Part shown: in pieces, positions 42,165-53,000 of the stretch
Layout: each line of letters starts with the position of its first letter
How positions within the stretch are numbered: the stretch's first letter is position 1
DNA from: CBDFMR01 sp965249765
GTDB taxonomy: Bacteria > Bacteroidota > Bacteroidia > Chitinophagales > Saprospiraceae
Length of the DNA: 64,000 nucleotides
NCBI GenBank assembly: GCA_965249765.1
Contig: CBDFMR010000005.1
Location: 1,364,001 to 1,428,000 of the forward strand
Direction of reading: 5' to 3'
Translations under genes and position numbers: made by a program
The notes under the pieces: model-generated
Told to the model about the DNA's origin: nothing
The model's input: the letters and a program-made list of their open reading frames with translations, nothing else
Databases searched by the model: none

Positions 42165-43451
42165 ATGAGCGAAATAATAGATGTCATAGCTCGGGAAATC
42201 CTAGATTCTCGGGGCAATCCCACAGTCGAAGTAGAAGTACTCACCGAAGAAGGGTACATAGGCCGAGCGGCCGTCCCATCAGGAGCTTCTACTGGGAAAT
42301 ATGAAGCTGTAGAATTACGTGATGGAGACAAGGATCGCTTCATGGGTAGAGGTGTCATCAAGGCTTGCGAGAACGTAGAATCTAGACTCCGTAGTGCGAT
42401 TATAGGAGAGGATGTCATGGATCAGATTTATATCGATGGAATAATGAGGGAGATCGACGGCACAGATAATAAGAGTGCCATCGGAGCCAATGCCATGCTG
42501 GGAGTATCGTTGGCCGTAGCTAAGGCTGCTGCTGAAGAAAGTCATCTGCCTTTGTATAGATACGTAGGTGGTGTAAATGCACATGTGATGCCAGTGCCTA
42601 TGATGAATATCCTTAATGGTGGCTCACATGCCGACAACAATATAGACTTTCAAGAATTTATGGTCATGCCTCTCAATGCAGATACATTCAAGGAGGGACT
42701 GAGGATGGGTGTCGAGGTTTTTCATCATTTAAAGCACGTACTAAAGGACAAAGGTTATTCTACCAATGTAGGTGACGAAGGAGGATTTGCTCCTAATCTT
42801 AAATCAAATCAGGAAGCAATTGAGACTGTTCTCATGGCGATAGAGAAATCGGGATACCGTCCAGGAGAGGATATGGCTATAGCAATGGACCCAGCTGCAT
42901 CAGAATATTATAACAAAGAAGAAGGCGTTTATCATTTGTTTCAGTCGACAGGTGACAAACTATCATCTGCCGATATGGTAAGTTTTTGGAAGGAATGGGT
43001 AGACAAGTATCCTATCCTTTCTATAGAGGATGGTATGGATGAGGATGATTGGGATGGTTGGAAATTACTCACAGAGACCATTGGGCCCAAGACTCAGCTC
43101 GTAGGGGATGACCTATTTGTAACCAATGTAAAGAGACTGCAGAGAGGCATCGAGTCTGAGACTGCCAATTCTATTTTGATTAAAGTCAATCAGGTAGGCA
43201 CTCTTACAGAGACGATAGATACCGTCCAGCTTGCGACTCGCAATGCATATACCTCGGTGATGAGTCATCGATCAGGTGAGACGGAAGATACTACCATTGC
43301 GGATCTTGCTGTAGCTCTTAATACAGGTCAGATAAAAACAGGGTCAGCGTCTCGTAGCGATCGCATCGCAAAGTACAACCAACTACTCAGAATAGAAGAG
43401 GATCTAGGAGATCTAGCCGTGTATCCAGGAAAAGCATTGCTCGGATTATAA
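42165..43451 (+). CDS. eno: Enolase
   Basis: Enolase converts 2-phosphoglycerate to phosphoenolpyruvate in glycolysis. The 428-residue enzyme has AREILDSRGNPTVEVEVLTE, the loop PSGASTGKYEAVELRDGD, NVGDEGGFAPNL, metal ligands in AMDPAASE, SIEDGMDEDDWDGW and LVGDDLFVTN, and the catalytic lysine in ILIKVNQVGTLTET, then SHRSGETEDTTIADL. Normal length. It follows carA directly, an arrangement seen in several Bacteroidota. Confidence 0.98.
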   Translation: MSEIIDVIAREILDSRGNPTVEVEVLTEEGYIGRAAVPSGASTGKYEAVELRDGDKDRFMGRGVIKACENVESRLRSAIIGEDVMDQIYIDGIMREIDGTDNKSAIGANAMLGVSLAVAKAAAEESHLPLYRYVGGVNAHVMPVPMMNILNGGSHADNNIDFQEFMVMPLNADTFKEGLRMGVEVFHHLKHVLKDKGYSTNVGDEGGFAPNLKSNQEAIETVLMAIEKSGYRPGEDMAIAMDPAASEYYNKEEGVYHLFQSTGDKLSSADMVSFWKEWVDKYPILSIEDGMDEDDWDGWKLLTETIGPKTQLVGDDLFVTNVKRLQRGIESETANSILIKVNQVGTLTETIDTVQLATRNAYTSVMSHRSGETEDTTIADLAVALNTGQIKTGSASRSDRIAKYNQLLRIEEDLGDLAVYPGKALLGL

Positions 43452-43486
43452 ATAATTGTCATATTTTTGTGACAAATAAGGAAACC

Positions 43487-43798
43487 ATGAACACATTTAA
43501 GAATTTCCGTAAGGATGGACTCTTTTCCTTTTCACCAAGCTGGATAAATAAGTATACGATCTGCCTATTAGTCTTTGTCGTATGGTTGGCTTTCTTTGAT
43601 ACGCACAATCTCTTTGTGCAGAATAGCTTGGCTTCATCTTTAGAAAAACTGGAGACGGAGAAAAAGGAATATGTAGCTATGATAGCTACCGCCAAGAAGG
43701 AAAGAGAAGACATGGAGAATGATATGGAGAAATTTGCGAGAGAGAAATATTATATGCATAAGGATGATGAGGATGTCTTCATTATCGAAAAAAAGTAA
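43487..43798 (+). CDS. FtsB/DivIC-like division protein
   Basis: The 103-residue protein has a short basic N terminus, one membrane segment (about residues 23-40, ICLLVFVVWLAFFD) and a heptad-rich coiled coil (SSLEKLETEKKEYVAMIATA and KEREDMENDMEKFAREKYYM), ending KDDEDVFIIEKK. This is the septum-formation initiator pattern of FtsB/DivIC: the MHKDDEDVFIIE element near the end is the conserved feature. The assigned role is in the divisome with FtsL and FtsQ. A GTG at 43469 would extend it by six residues. sucD follows after 4 bases. Confidence 0.85.
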   Translation: MNTFKNFRKDGLFSFSPSWINKYTICLLVFVVWLAFFDTHNLFVQNSLASSLEKLETEKKEYVAMIATAKKEREDMENDMEKFAREKYYMHKDDEDVFIIEKK

Positions 43799-43802
43799 GG
43801 AC

Positions 43803-44675
43803 ATGAGTGTATTGGTCAATAAGAAGTCACGAATAATTGTTCAGGGATTTACGGGAAAAGAAGGCTCCTTTCATTCAGAGCAGATGATAGAATACGGTAC
43901 CAATATTGTAGGAGGTGTTACCCCTGGAAAAGGCGGCGCTGATCACCTTGGGAAGCCTGTCTTCAATACTGTCGATGAGGCGGTCAGAAAGGCTGGAGCC
44001 GATACTTCGATAATTTTTGTTCCTCCTAGGTTTGCACCCGATGCCATCATGGAAGCTGCCGCAGCAGGTATTAAAGTAATTATTTGCATCACGGAAGGCA
44101 TTCCTGTCCAGGATATGGTCAAAGTCAAAGCCTACCTTGACGACTTTGATTGCAGACTTATAGGCCCCAATTGCCCTGGGGTGATGACACCAGGGGAGGC
44201 AAAGGTGGGTATCATGCCTGGCTTTATACACAGACCTGGACGTATAGGTGTCGTTTCACGATCAGGTACTCTTACATATGAAGCCGTAGACCAGGTGACC
44301 AAAGCAGGTCACGGACAATCAACATGTATTGGAATAGGTGGCGATCCCATAGTAGGGACAACTACGAGGGATGCTGTAAAATTACTTATGGAAGATCCAG
44401 AAACTGATGGCATTATCATGATAGGAGAGATAGGTGGTAGTATGGAGGCTGATGCTGCTAGATGGATCAAAGAAAATGCAACCAAACCAGTCGTCGGTTT
44501 TATAGCTGGACAGACCGCTCCCAAAGGACGCACTATGGGTCATGCTGGAGCCATCATTGGGGGGAAAGATGATACTGCAGAGGCCAAAATGAAAATTATG
44601 GAAGAGTGTGGTATAAACGTTGTACGATCTCCAGCTGACATAGGTAAGACAATGGCCGAGGCCCTGATTTCATAG
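43803..44675 (+). CDS. sucD: Succinyl-CoA synthetase alpha subunit
   Basis: SucD carries the phosphohistidine of the TCA-cycle enzyme that makes ATP or GTP from succinyl-CoA. The 290-residue protein starts MSVLVNKKSRIIVQGFTGKE, has the CoA-binding Rossmann region, GPNCPGVMTPGEAKVGIMPG, IGVVSRSGTLTYEAV and the active-site GHAGAI (His about 247). An upstream in-frame ATG at 43719 lies inside the division gene and has no similarity, so 43803 was chosen. sucC is not adjacent. It ends 1 base from the convergent kinase gene. Confidence 0.95.
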   Translation: MSVLVNKKSRIIVQGFTGKEGSFHSEQMIEYGTNIVGGVTPGKGGADHLGKPVFNTVDEAVRKAGADTSIIFVPPRFAPDAIMEAAAAGIKVIICITEGIPVQDMVKVKAYLDDFDCRLIGPNCPGVMTPGEAKVGIMPGFIHRPGRIGVVSRSGTLTYEAVDQVTKAGHGQSTCIGIGGDPIVGTTTRDAVKLLMEDPETDGIIMIGEIGGSMEADAARWIKENATKPVVGFIAGQTAPKGRTMGHAGAIIGGKDDTAEAKMKIMEECGINVVRSPADIGKTMAEALIS

Positions 44676-44676
44676 G

Positions 44677-47600
44677 TTAGTCCAATACTACCCGGTTTTT
44701 ATTATCGTAATTTTCTTCTAGCCTCATTAGTGGTAGCTCTACGACAAATTCAGTACCGAGGTTTTCTTCTGACTCAAAATATATGCTGCCATTGAAAGAG
44801 TCAATGATATTGGCAGAGATAGCCAGACCTAGACCCGTTCCGGAATTCTTAGTAGTAAAGTTGGGTGAAAAAACACGATCACACATTTCATTTGGAATTC
44901 CACGACCATTGTCCCTAACCTTGACAAATGCATTGGATTTGTTTTTATCCAAAGAGATGGTTACTTCACCACGTCTCGTTTCAGGAATGGATTGAATGGC
45001 ATTCTTTATGAGATTATTGAGAACCCTGATCAATTGATTCCGATCAGCAAAGACATATATCTCATCTATAGGTTCAATAAGTTTGATGTCCATGTCCTCT
45101 CTTTTTCTAAATAGATCATGGACAGTTTCTACAACTTCATTGAAGATGACCTTCTCATTAAAAGCTTGAGGCATCTTGGCAAAGTTTGAAAATTCGCTCG
45201 CAATCTGAGAGAGCCCATCGATCTGTTCTATCAATGTACTTGATACCTTTTCGATCATTTCTTGAGCTTTTTCCGGTTGAGATTCAATGGCTCGTTGGAG
45301 GTACTGAATACTCAGTTTCATCGGAGTGAGGGGATTTTTTATTTCATGTGCCACTTGCTTGGCCATCTCCCTCCATGCCAGATCCCTCTCCGTTTTGGCA
45401 AGTGTCAAGGCACTTTCTTCAAGTTTAGAAATCATCCTATTATAGTCGCTTATCAGAGCTCCTATCTCGTCGTTACTATTCCATTCGAGATATTCATTTT
45501 TCTTACTGAGCGATATAGACTTTATTTTCTCAGCGAGAACTTCCAAGGGCCGTGTGATGGACGTAGCTATACTAAGGGATAGTGCCCCTGCGAGTAAGAA
45601 TAGGAATACATATACATTGAGTATGGTGCTGATGAATTCAATTATTTTACTCTTGATTACTTGAGGTTTTTTGCTTTCGTACTTTACAAACCCATACGTT
45701 CCCGTTGTAAGTAACCTTAGAGGTATCACGCTAGTATTGGGTGAGTTGCTCGTACGTAATTTTTTTTCTGAATTTAGTGTCAACGATTGATAAGTGGAAT
45801 AATCAAGTTTGCCAGGACTGGTAAGATCATGTGTACTGATTAATGTTCCCTTACTATTATATAGACTAAAATTACCGTCATGAATCTTTGATATTGAAGG
45901 CAGTGAATTATTGAGTATGGCAAGGGCTGTCTCAGCATTGGATGCATCAAGCAATCTCAAAGCGATGTCTTCCTTGACGGCATTTAAATTGTCAATAATT
46001 TGCTTTTCTTGAGTTTCACCAAGTACATTATTGAAGTAGAATGCGGTCACCAGTCCTATTAAGAAGAAAGAAAAAATAATCAATAGGACGATGGCCATCT
46101 GTATCCGACCTCTTAAGGATGCCAGATTTTCTACACGTAAGCTAAGATCATCAAGGCCTAAATCAAACCTCTCATTACACACAGCAAGGATGATGGTCAA
46201 TAAACCAAAGATGAAAAACAGAAAAGAGAAAAGCGATATAGGTTTAACTAACCTAGCTATTGACTCGGCATTGATGATGCGTATGTCTTCAGACGCCTGA
46301 TGGACAATAATAGAAGTCCCATTTAGCGTATATGTGCCTACCTCAAGAGATTTATATGGAGCTGTAGGTACGGCCTTGTTCAGAAAGGGTCCTTCTTTGA
46401 TTAGATTTTCACCTTCATAGACAGAATAGTTGAGATAATCAGTTTGATGAGGAGGCACATTCTCTACCTTAAGTCTAATAAATAGACTGAGACGAGAAGG
46501 TATACCATTTTTATCTCTCAATAAATGGTAAAGAATATATTCCTTCTCAAACGGGTCGTAGGATATCCTATTGGTGATTTTTTTAGACTGGCGAAGCTTT
46601 TCGTTGTAAGTATATATAGTTCCGTAATCATATTTGATAAGAGACAATGAGGTACTGTCGTATAAGTCGATGTTAAAGTCTTTGATCTCACTATCAACTG
46701 ACGCCTCAAGAAGACTGTTTTTGTAGATGGACTTTAGATCTTCTCTATCTATTCTACCCTGTTGTAGAAGCTCCCAGACCTTATAGTCTTCTTCCTCAGA
46801 AAGTCCGTCAGCTATCTTGACTATTTTTTCATCAAGACTTTGATCCTGCAATCGGTAAATGTTCTTGATGGATGCCTGCCGTGTCTGTAAATGCTTCTGT
46901 TGGCTATATGTAAATAAGATGGCGGCTAAGAACCCCGAATAAATCATAATCCACCATATCGCCCACACAATAGATTGGCGACTAGATTCCTGGAAAAGGT
47001 CAAAGAGAATATAGTAGGCAATAAGAAATATTATCGGGGGAATAATGCTCATGCCTACGTTCAGCCACATCATAAAAGCCACACTTAGAATTATTCCTGT
47101 TCCGTATATAGCTATCCTATATTTAGGAGAATTAGACGTATTGATGATACTGGTCAGTCTAGTGGTTATCAAAAAGATTGACAACATCGATAAATAAATC
47201 ATAAAAATGACCTCAAGACTGTATTTGTCAAGAGTCAATATCCGCTCTATATTTAAATTGACGCCAGTATTAAATGTAATGCCACGGATGATGAAGAAAA
47301 GCAGTAGGAATAAGCCAGTAACTGCCAATACACCCATGACTTGTAAGGTCTTGAATCTTTTTAGATGACTATTCTCGCTTGTAGGCCAACGGTAAATCCA
47401 ATAAGCAATGGTCGTAAACAATAAGATGTTAAGACCTAGTAGTCCTATTGATGGATTATATGTTGATATAAAATTTCGTGTAGAGAAGAACGTGGCATCA
47501 CTAAGGGCTGATAGCGATATCAATGAACCGACACCTCCTCTGATAAGAATCAGGACTGCGATTCCAGTAACAGTAAAGATTGCGTACTTTCTTGGTTCCT

Positions 47601-48168
47601 TTACATTGAGGATATACCTGGTCATGAGCAGCAATATCCCTATCAGCGTAGCGGTTATTAATATCAGGAATAAAAGAATCTTCCAAGGTGCAGGATAATA
47701 GGAAAGCACCTCCATTGGATACGCATTCTCTGATCCCGTGTAGGATAATTCTAGTTCGGATTCTCTCGTCTGACCAAACCGATATTCTAGATTAAGAAAA
47801 TTATTTAAGGATGCAGATATCTTTTGGTTTTCGTCAAACAGCAATAACCCGGATCTGACTTGGTATCCATCTAAGAGAGCTTCATGATTTATATAAATTT
47901 CCTTATCACTTCCTTCAATGCCTTTGTTGTTCCAGAATATAGATTCGTCGGACTTTTCCGCTACAAAGCCTATAAAATTTGCAAGGTCTAGCTCATCTGA
48001 TTCATCATTCTTATATGCCTTAAGAATGTCGATGCTGTGATCTGGTAGAGAATTTATAAAACTCTGCAGGCGAGAAAGATCATCTACTGGCTTAGGTATT
48101 ACGAAAAGGACGTAATAACACAATGCTGTAATGATTCCTAATCCAAATATGAGGACTTGTCGATTCAA
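44677..48168 (-). CDS. Large NtrY-like membrane sensor histidine kinase
   Basis: The 1163-residue protein has an extracytoplasmic sensor region between the first membrane segment (residues 5-24) and about residue 170, then many hydrophobic segments (about 167-415, at least eight), a second extracytoplasmic domain (about 440-650), further segments, a HAMP-like region and a kinase core: HAMP near ATSITRPLEVLAEKI, the phosphoacceptor VAHEIKNPLTPMKLSI (His about 940), NLIKNAIQSIP (N box), DNGRGIPNE (G1) and GTGLGLAIS (G2). The kinase end resembles NtrY. No response regulator is next to it. The 3' end is 1 base from sucD's stop on the other strand, leaving no room for separate terminators. Confidence 0.9.
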   Translation of the reverse strand: MNRQVLIFGLGIITALCYYVLFVIPKPVDDLSRLQSFINSLPDHSIDILKAYKNDESDELDLANFIGFVAEKSDESIFWNNKGIEGSDKEIYINHEALLDGYQVRSGLLLFDENQKISASLNNFLNLEYRFGQTRESELELSYTGSENAYPMEVLSYYPAPWKILLFLILITATLIGILLLMTRYILNVKEPRKYAIFTVTGIAVLILIRGGVGSLISLSALSDATFFSTRNFISTYNPSIGLLGLNILLFTTIAYWIYRWPTSENSHLKRFKTLQVMGVLAVTGLFLLLFFIIRGITFNTGVNLNIERILTLDKYSLEVIFMIYLSMLSIFLITTRLTSIINTSNSPKYRIAIYGTGIILSVAFMMWLNVGMSIIPPIIFLIAYYILFDLFQESSRQSIVWAIWWIMIYSGFLAAILFTYSQQKHLQTRQASIKNIYRLQDQSLDEKIVKIADGLSEEEDYKVWELLQQGRIDREDLKSIYKNSLLEASVDSEIKDFNIDLYDSTSLSLIKYDYGTIYTYNEKLRQSKKITNRISYDPFEKEYILYHLLRDKNGIPSRLSLFIRLKVENVPPHQTDYLNYSVYEGENLIKEGPFLNKAVPTAPYKSLEVGTYTLNGTSIIVHQASEDIRIINAESIARLVKPISLFSFLFFIFGLLTIILAVCNERFDLGLDDLSLRVENLASLRGRIQMAIVLLIIFSFFLIGLVTAFYFNNVLGETQEKQIIDNLNAVKEDIALRLLDASNAETALAILNNSLPSISKIHDGNFSLYNSKGTLISTHDLTSPGKLDYSTYQSLTLNSEKKLRTSNSPNTSVIPLRLLTTGTYGFVKYESKKPQVIKSKIIEFISTILNVYVFLFLLAGALSLSIATSITRPLEVLAEKIKSISLSKKNEYLEWNSNDEIGALISDYNRMISKLEESALTLAKTERDLAWREMAKQVAHEIKNPLTPMKLSIQYLQRAIESQPEKAQEMIEKVSSTLIEQIDGLSQIASEFSNFAKMPQAFNEKVIFNEVVETVHDLFRKREDMDIKLIEPIDEIYVFADRNQLIRVLNNLIKNAIQSIPETRRGEVTISLDKNKSNAFVKVRDNGRGIPNEMCDRVFSPNFTTKNSGTGLGLAISANIIDSFNGSIYFESEENLGTEFVVELPLMRLEENYDNKNRVVLD

Positions 48169-48232
48169 GACATTTTGACCTAAATGGTCTTGTAGTTTAA
48201 GCCTTAAAAATAAGCCTTTTACATATTAAGAT

Positions 48233-48251
48233 ATAGTATAATGTATACTAT
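48233..48251. promoter_or_regulatory. Symmetric site between kinase and rnpB
   Basis: ATAGTATA (48233-48240), ATG and TATACTAT (48244-48251) form a perfect 8-bp inverted repeat with a 3-base spacer, 65 bases upstream of the kinase start. It is operator-like, but no regulator can be named. The rest of the gap shows only AT-rich sequence and TAAGCCTT twice. Confidence 0.3.
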
Positions 48252-48340
48252 TTTTATTTTCGGCTTAGGAAAGCACCAGATACTTATCACCGATTGATGA
48301 TGAAATCTGGAATATTTATCATTCTCACTCTGATTATACC

Positions 48341-48348
48341 TACCTTTG
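48341..48348 (+). promoter_or_regulatory. Promoter -7 element of rnpB
   Basis: TACCTTTG lies just before the point where the RNase P RNA should begin; the 5' end inferred from helix P1 pairing (ACCTATA with TATAGGT) begins a few bases later, matching the distance expected for a Bacteroidota promoter. Confidence 0.6.
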
Positions 48349-48349
48349 A

Positions 48350-48733
48350 CCTATACTGCTCTATCGCTCATGTAGAGACCTAGGTCCATGTATGGGAGGA
48401 AAGTCTGGACAATGTAGAGCACTGTTCCATTTAACGAATGGGTCAGCAATGACAGTAAGGCCGCAGAAACAATACCGCTCCGATTTCACTCGGAGTAAGG
48501 GTGAAAAGAGTGAGGTAAGAGCTCACAGCAATGGCAAGCAATTGTCATTGGAGGTCCACTAACAGATTGAAATACCATGTACATCTTCACTGTCCTTGTG
48601 ACATAGGGGCGGCTCGTTTTAAATAGAAATATGGTGGAGAGGGGTGGGTAGCTTGAGTATAGATCGTGAGGTTTATACCAGATAAATGATAGAGATCCGC
48701 TTGCGGAAACAGAATCCGGCTTATAGGTATATT
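48350..48733 (+). ncRNA. rnpB: RNase P RNA, bacterial type A
   Basis: This is the catalytic RNA that matures tRNA 5' ends. Landmarks in order are GAGGAAAGTCTGGACA (conserved region I, about 48392-48407), GGTGAAAAGAGTGAGGTAAG with AGCTCAC (the P11/P12-adjacent hairpin), GGGGCGGCTCG and finally ACAGAATCCGGCTTATAGG, the conserved region V. The ends pair as P1 (ACCTATA with TATAGGT). Canonical region I has GTCCGG; here it is GTCTGG, so one near-invariant C is a T. A promoter element and a terminator bracket it. There is no protein-coding explanation for this stretch. Confidence 0.93.
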
Positions 48734-48766
48734 AAAAAAGCCCAGTCAATTTGACTGGGCTTTTTT
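48734..48766. terminator. Bidirectional terminator of rnpB and porV
   Basis: AAAAAAGCCCAGTCAA and TTGACTGGGCTTTTTT are perfect complements (16 pairs, 1-base loop centre), with an A-run on one side and a T-run on the other. It serves rnpB from the left and the convergent porV from the right. Confidence 0.95.
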
Positions 48767-48784
48767 AATTTTTAATCACTAGAA

Positions 48785-49990
48785 TTAGCTTCCAGATGTG
48801 TCATCCAGATTAAAATTGAGTGTAAATCTCAACGTGTTGTCCAGAGGATTTCTTCGATTATTAGTAGGTACAAGGTAGGATAGGTTGATACCAAAGACAT
48901 TGTATTTCAACCCAATACCTACCGTCAAAAACTGACGATCACCTTTCAGTGCATTCTCATAATAGTATCCTGTACGCACTGCAAATTGATTGTCATACCA
49001 ATACTCGACACCGAATGAATAACTAAGCTCTTTCAATTCTTCTGAAAAGCCCCCGGGTGCATCGCTGAATGAACCCAACATAGCTGAGAAGATTCCTTTC
49101 TCTCTATAGTCAGGAATTCCGGACGAATCAGTATCATAATCCTCATGTCCCACAGGTATTGGAGTTGGAATCAATAGCTTGTTTATATCCAGCGCAAATG
49201 CAAGACTATTGTAATTGTCAAAATTTAACTTTAGCGCAGTTCCTATGCCTAAGTTCATCGGAAGAAAATCCTTGTCCACATTATCTGTGTAGGTGACTTT
49301 TGAACCTATATTGGAGATGGTTGTACCAAAGCTCCACTCAGACTCATATCCAGATAGCTGAATATCCTTCCTATAAAACATCGCAATATCAGCCGCAAAA
49401 GCATTGGCTGACGATATATCAATACCTTGAACTTGTTGTCCGGAAGCAAGGTTGCTGTAGATATATTTTCCTGTAAGACTAGCTGAGAAGTTGCTTGATA
49501 GTTTTCTAGCATAGGCAAATGATAAAGCCAGTTCTCTTGGTTTACCCTGTCCGGCAGGATTTCCTTGCTCGTCTGTAAAGTTGATCTCACCTAATGAAAA
49601 GAATGTAAGACCAAATCCTAAGCTCTGTAATTCATCTATTTGCTTATAACCAGAAAGGTACGTTAGATATACATCATTCAGACCTAAGTCTCTTAACCAT
49701 GGCGTATAGCTTGCAGAAAAGCCAACATTATTCTCGATAAAAGCCAGTTTTGATGCATTGTGATACAGTGCATTTGGATCAACTGAAGTAGCAATACCCA
49801 CATCTCCCATTGCACCTGAGCGAGCGTCAGGAACAATTCTCAGGAAAGGTACTGCTGAGAGGATTGTATTTGGCAAACATTCACCATTTGCGTCTACTAC
49901 GCATTTCTTAATAGGATCATATTGTGCTTCAGCATGTGGTAGAGTAACCAGTAGCATTAAGCAGATCACACTGTAAACGAGTTTATTCAT
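48785..49990 (-). CDS. porV: T9SS outer-membrane protein PorV
   Basis: PorV (LptO) is the outer-membrane beta-barrel shuttle that carries type IX cargo from the Sov channel to the PorU attachment complex. The 401-residue protein has a signal peptide (cleavage after AEA about residue 22), then VPFLRIVPDARSGAMGDVGI and SVDPNALYHNASKLAFIENN, the conserved PorV start, and closes with an aromatic C-terminal strand (TLRFTLNFNLD). The DTDSSGIPDYREKGI loop is also familiar from this family. It directly follows porU on the same strand (54-base gap). Confidence 0.92.
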   Translation of the reverse strand: MNKLVYSVICLMLLVTLPHAEAQYDPIKKCVVDANGECLPNTILSAVPFLRIVPDARSGAMGDVGIATSVDPNALYHNASKLAFIENNVGFSASYTPWLRDLGLNDVYLTYLSGYKQIDELQSLGFGLTFFSLGEINFTDEQGNPAGQGKPRELALSFAYARKLSSNFSASLTGKYIYSNLASGQQVQGIDISSANAFAADIAMFYRKDIQLSGYESEWSFGTTISNIGSKVTYTDNVDKDFLPMNLGIGTALKLNFDNYNSLAFALDINKLLIPTPIPVGHEDYDTDSSGIPDYREKGIFSAMLGSFSDAPGGFSEELKELSYSFGVEYWYDNQFAVRTGYYYENALKGDRQFLTVGIGLKYNVFGINLSYLVPTNNRRNPLDNTLRFTLNFNLDDTSGS

Positions 49991-50044
49991 TGTTTTAATT
50001 TGATTTATCCAGTTCAGTCCACAAAAATAGTAAGATATAATGAC

Positions 50045-53000
50045 TTACTTTAATATGATTAGTTTTTTGAAGTTGCTATCAAGACTTTGATTTAACTGAT
50101 CTGAGACCAGTTTTATTTTATAAACATACATTCCATTTCCTAAAATGTTGCCTCCAGCTGATCTGCCATCCCAATCCAAACAATCCTCCCTATAACCAGA
50201 GCCATTAACGGAACCATCTACAGTGTTTATATACTTACCGTCCATTGAAAATATTTCAACTTTGGCGGATAAGTCATCGGCAATTAAATTGTGTTCAAAT
50301 TGAAAGCAGACGTAGCCAGAACTAGGGTTTGGATAACTTGAGACTTTGATTATCTGATTATCATTTTCTTTCAATACCCGGAACTCTATAGTACCCTCGG
50401 TAGAATTGTTGGAGATATCCCATGCCTTTACTTTTATATAATGAAGGCCGGGCTGCAGATTACTAAGAGGATATCTTACTATCCCACTCGTATGGTCATT
50501 GATATTGGCTTCGTAAAAACCATTCATCACGAAAATACTTTGCGAGTCTCCATCCAACTCACCTGTGATACCATGACCTATACTAGTATCACTTGTATTA
50601 ATTCCATAATCGTCATCCAAATACACAAGTAGGGTGGGATCGTTGTCTGTAATTCCTCCATTGACAAATTTATTGTCATTCATAAATAACTCAATTTCAG
50701 GATCTTCATCATCTGCTACTGCATTCTCATCCGTCCCACCAATAATAAAATCGGTATAGTAACCCGCTGCATCTCTACTTATTCCATCATCTGCATAGTA
50801 ACTTATTTTTCCATTGCCATAGCTGTAGTTTATGTCCTTAGGCACAACAAAGGAGAAGGTGAAACCTCCATTCAGTACCTCAGCACTGCCTTTGAATATC
50901 ACATTTTTGTACATATTGAATTTCTTGACGTCACTCGTATGGTCATTTGCCAGAGTTTGTAACTCGGATGCCTTGTCAAAAATTGTCGGATAGATAGTAC
51001 CATTGAAACCCTCGAGCTTGTTGCCATCAGAATCTGATATTATTCCAGATATGGTCACTTCTTCCAGGGCCTTTATGGTATCAGTCATGGATATCGGATT
51101 CCCATTGATACCGGTGGTAGTAACGTCATATGATGGCAGAGCAAGAGACATAGACGGGTCTCCGATCAGAGCAAATTTTCTAGAATTGATTCTAAGTGTA
51201 TCTTGCCAATTGTTGTTTTTTGCCCTTCTCATTACTTCACCTATGGTGAGGTAGTCACCATCTACTTTTGTGAATATTGTATCGAATACGGATTGTGTAA
51301 GTCTTTTATTCTCAAAAGAATAAACTGCGCGTACAGTAGTGAAAAGAGCAATTGCAGCACCCTTTGGGCTGAGCATGGCTTGCTCACCAGCAGTTAGAAT
51401 TGCGGGGTCATCGTAACCGGTAAATGAGCAGGTAGCAGTTACAAAAGTCAAGAGATTGTCATAATTATCCCATGATAATATATCGCTACTACGTAGTACT
51501 CGTTCCTGTGACCACCCTTTGGAACCACCATGTCCCAGATAGTCAAGAGTGAGCATTCCTTTAAATACATTAGCATAGAGAGCGGCCGTTGCATTCGGAT
51601 ATTTTTGACCACCAGGTGTTGTTTCCTGAACAAAGGCATCGAGATAGATTTTCTTTTGATTAAAAATAGGGTGGGTAGATTCTACTCTTTGAGAAATCCC
51701 TTCAGATTGGTTGAGGTGAATATTGTTGTCTTCATCATCGGCAACAAACCCCGTATTTAGCCTCCAGTCTCCCAATGTCTCTGGGCTGGTATCATAATGA
51801 ATTATTTTGTCAACGACAACCTTTGCTTCTTCCAAATCCTTTACAGGAAGACGACCTACAGCAATGTCTAGTTCGCCACGTAGATCATCTCCTTCAAAAT
51901 CATCTAGTAATGCGTAGAAGTCATCTGTCGGGAATGCAGCTATAGGGTCCATGGATTCCATGGTTTCATATACCGGGATAAAACTCTCAAAAGATACCTC
52001 TGGCATTAAGCCCATAAAATCGTATGATCCATCACCCATCAATAAAAGATATCTGAATCCCATATTTCGGTCGTATAACATCTTGGCGAAATCCCGTATT
52101 GCTGTAGGATCCTGTTTACCGCTAGAAAACTCATTATACACTTCATTGATATTCACGACTTCCACCATCAAACCGTCATGAGAGCTCCTGTGGTCGGCGA
52201 GTCGCATGGCTTGTTCCATTACCTCATCATAGGCTATAATTACCATGTCGGCAAGAATGATTCCATGGAGGTTTTGGTTGTCTACTAGGCCATTCGCTTC
52301 AGGTGATAAAAAGTTCATATTTGGCTGGAAAGCCACAAATCTCTTGATACCGTCTTCCACAAAATAGTCGAGGTTATATTTGTCGTTAATTCTTTCTATT
52401 ACCAAATTCTGTGGATCGGTAGGGTTAGTGATATCCCATACGAGAAGGTCATTTACTGATGCTGATACTGTCACACGTGCAGTAGCCCAGTCAATCGATT
52501 CTTTATCTTGGATAATCATCTGCTGGCCGGAATGATATTTAGCTTTTCTCCTTGCTGATAATTGAATATAGTCTAGCCAACCCTCAGTTACTCTACCAGG
52601 TATAGAAGGATACTCTACGATGATTTGAGGTTGTCCATTACTTAGGGTAACCTCTTTCTGCAATATTCTTACGCGGGCATATTCAGCCTCAATATCACCT
52701 ATAAGTGTGCTTTCAATATTTTTAGTAAACTCCTCGCCATTCACTCTTAAAGTATAAGAAGTTCCCACATCGGCCCTGCCGGCAAATGAGGACATGATTG
52801 TAGCCTTACTACCGGAAACTATATCCGAAATAGTAAAGTGATCACTATAGTTTCTTGTTCTTGTAATTCCATAATAATCACCAAACCACAGCTGGCCTGA
52901 TCCCTGATTGGAACTTGCTCGTCCCAGTAAATTGGTCATATCTTTTTCGTACCTCATCAGCACATCATGATCGTCACTGACATAATCAATGCTTACAGGA

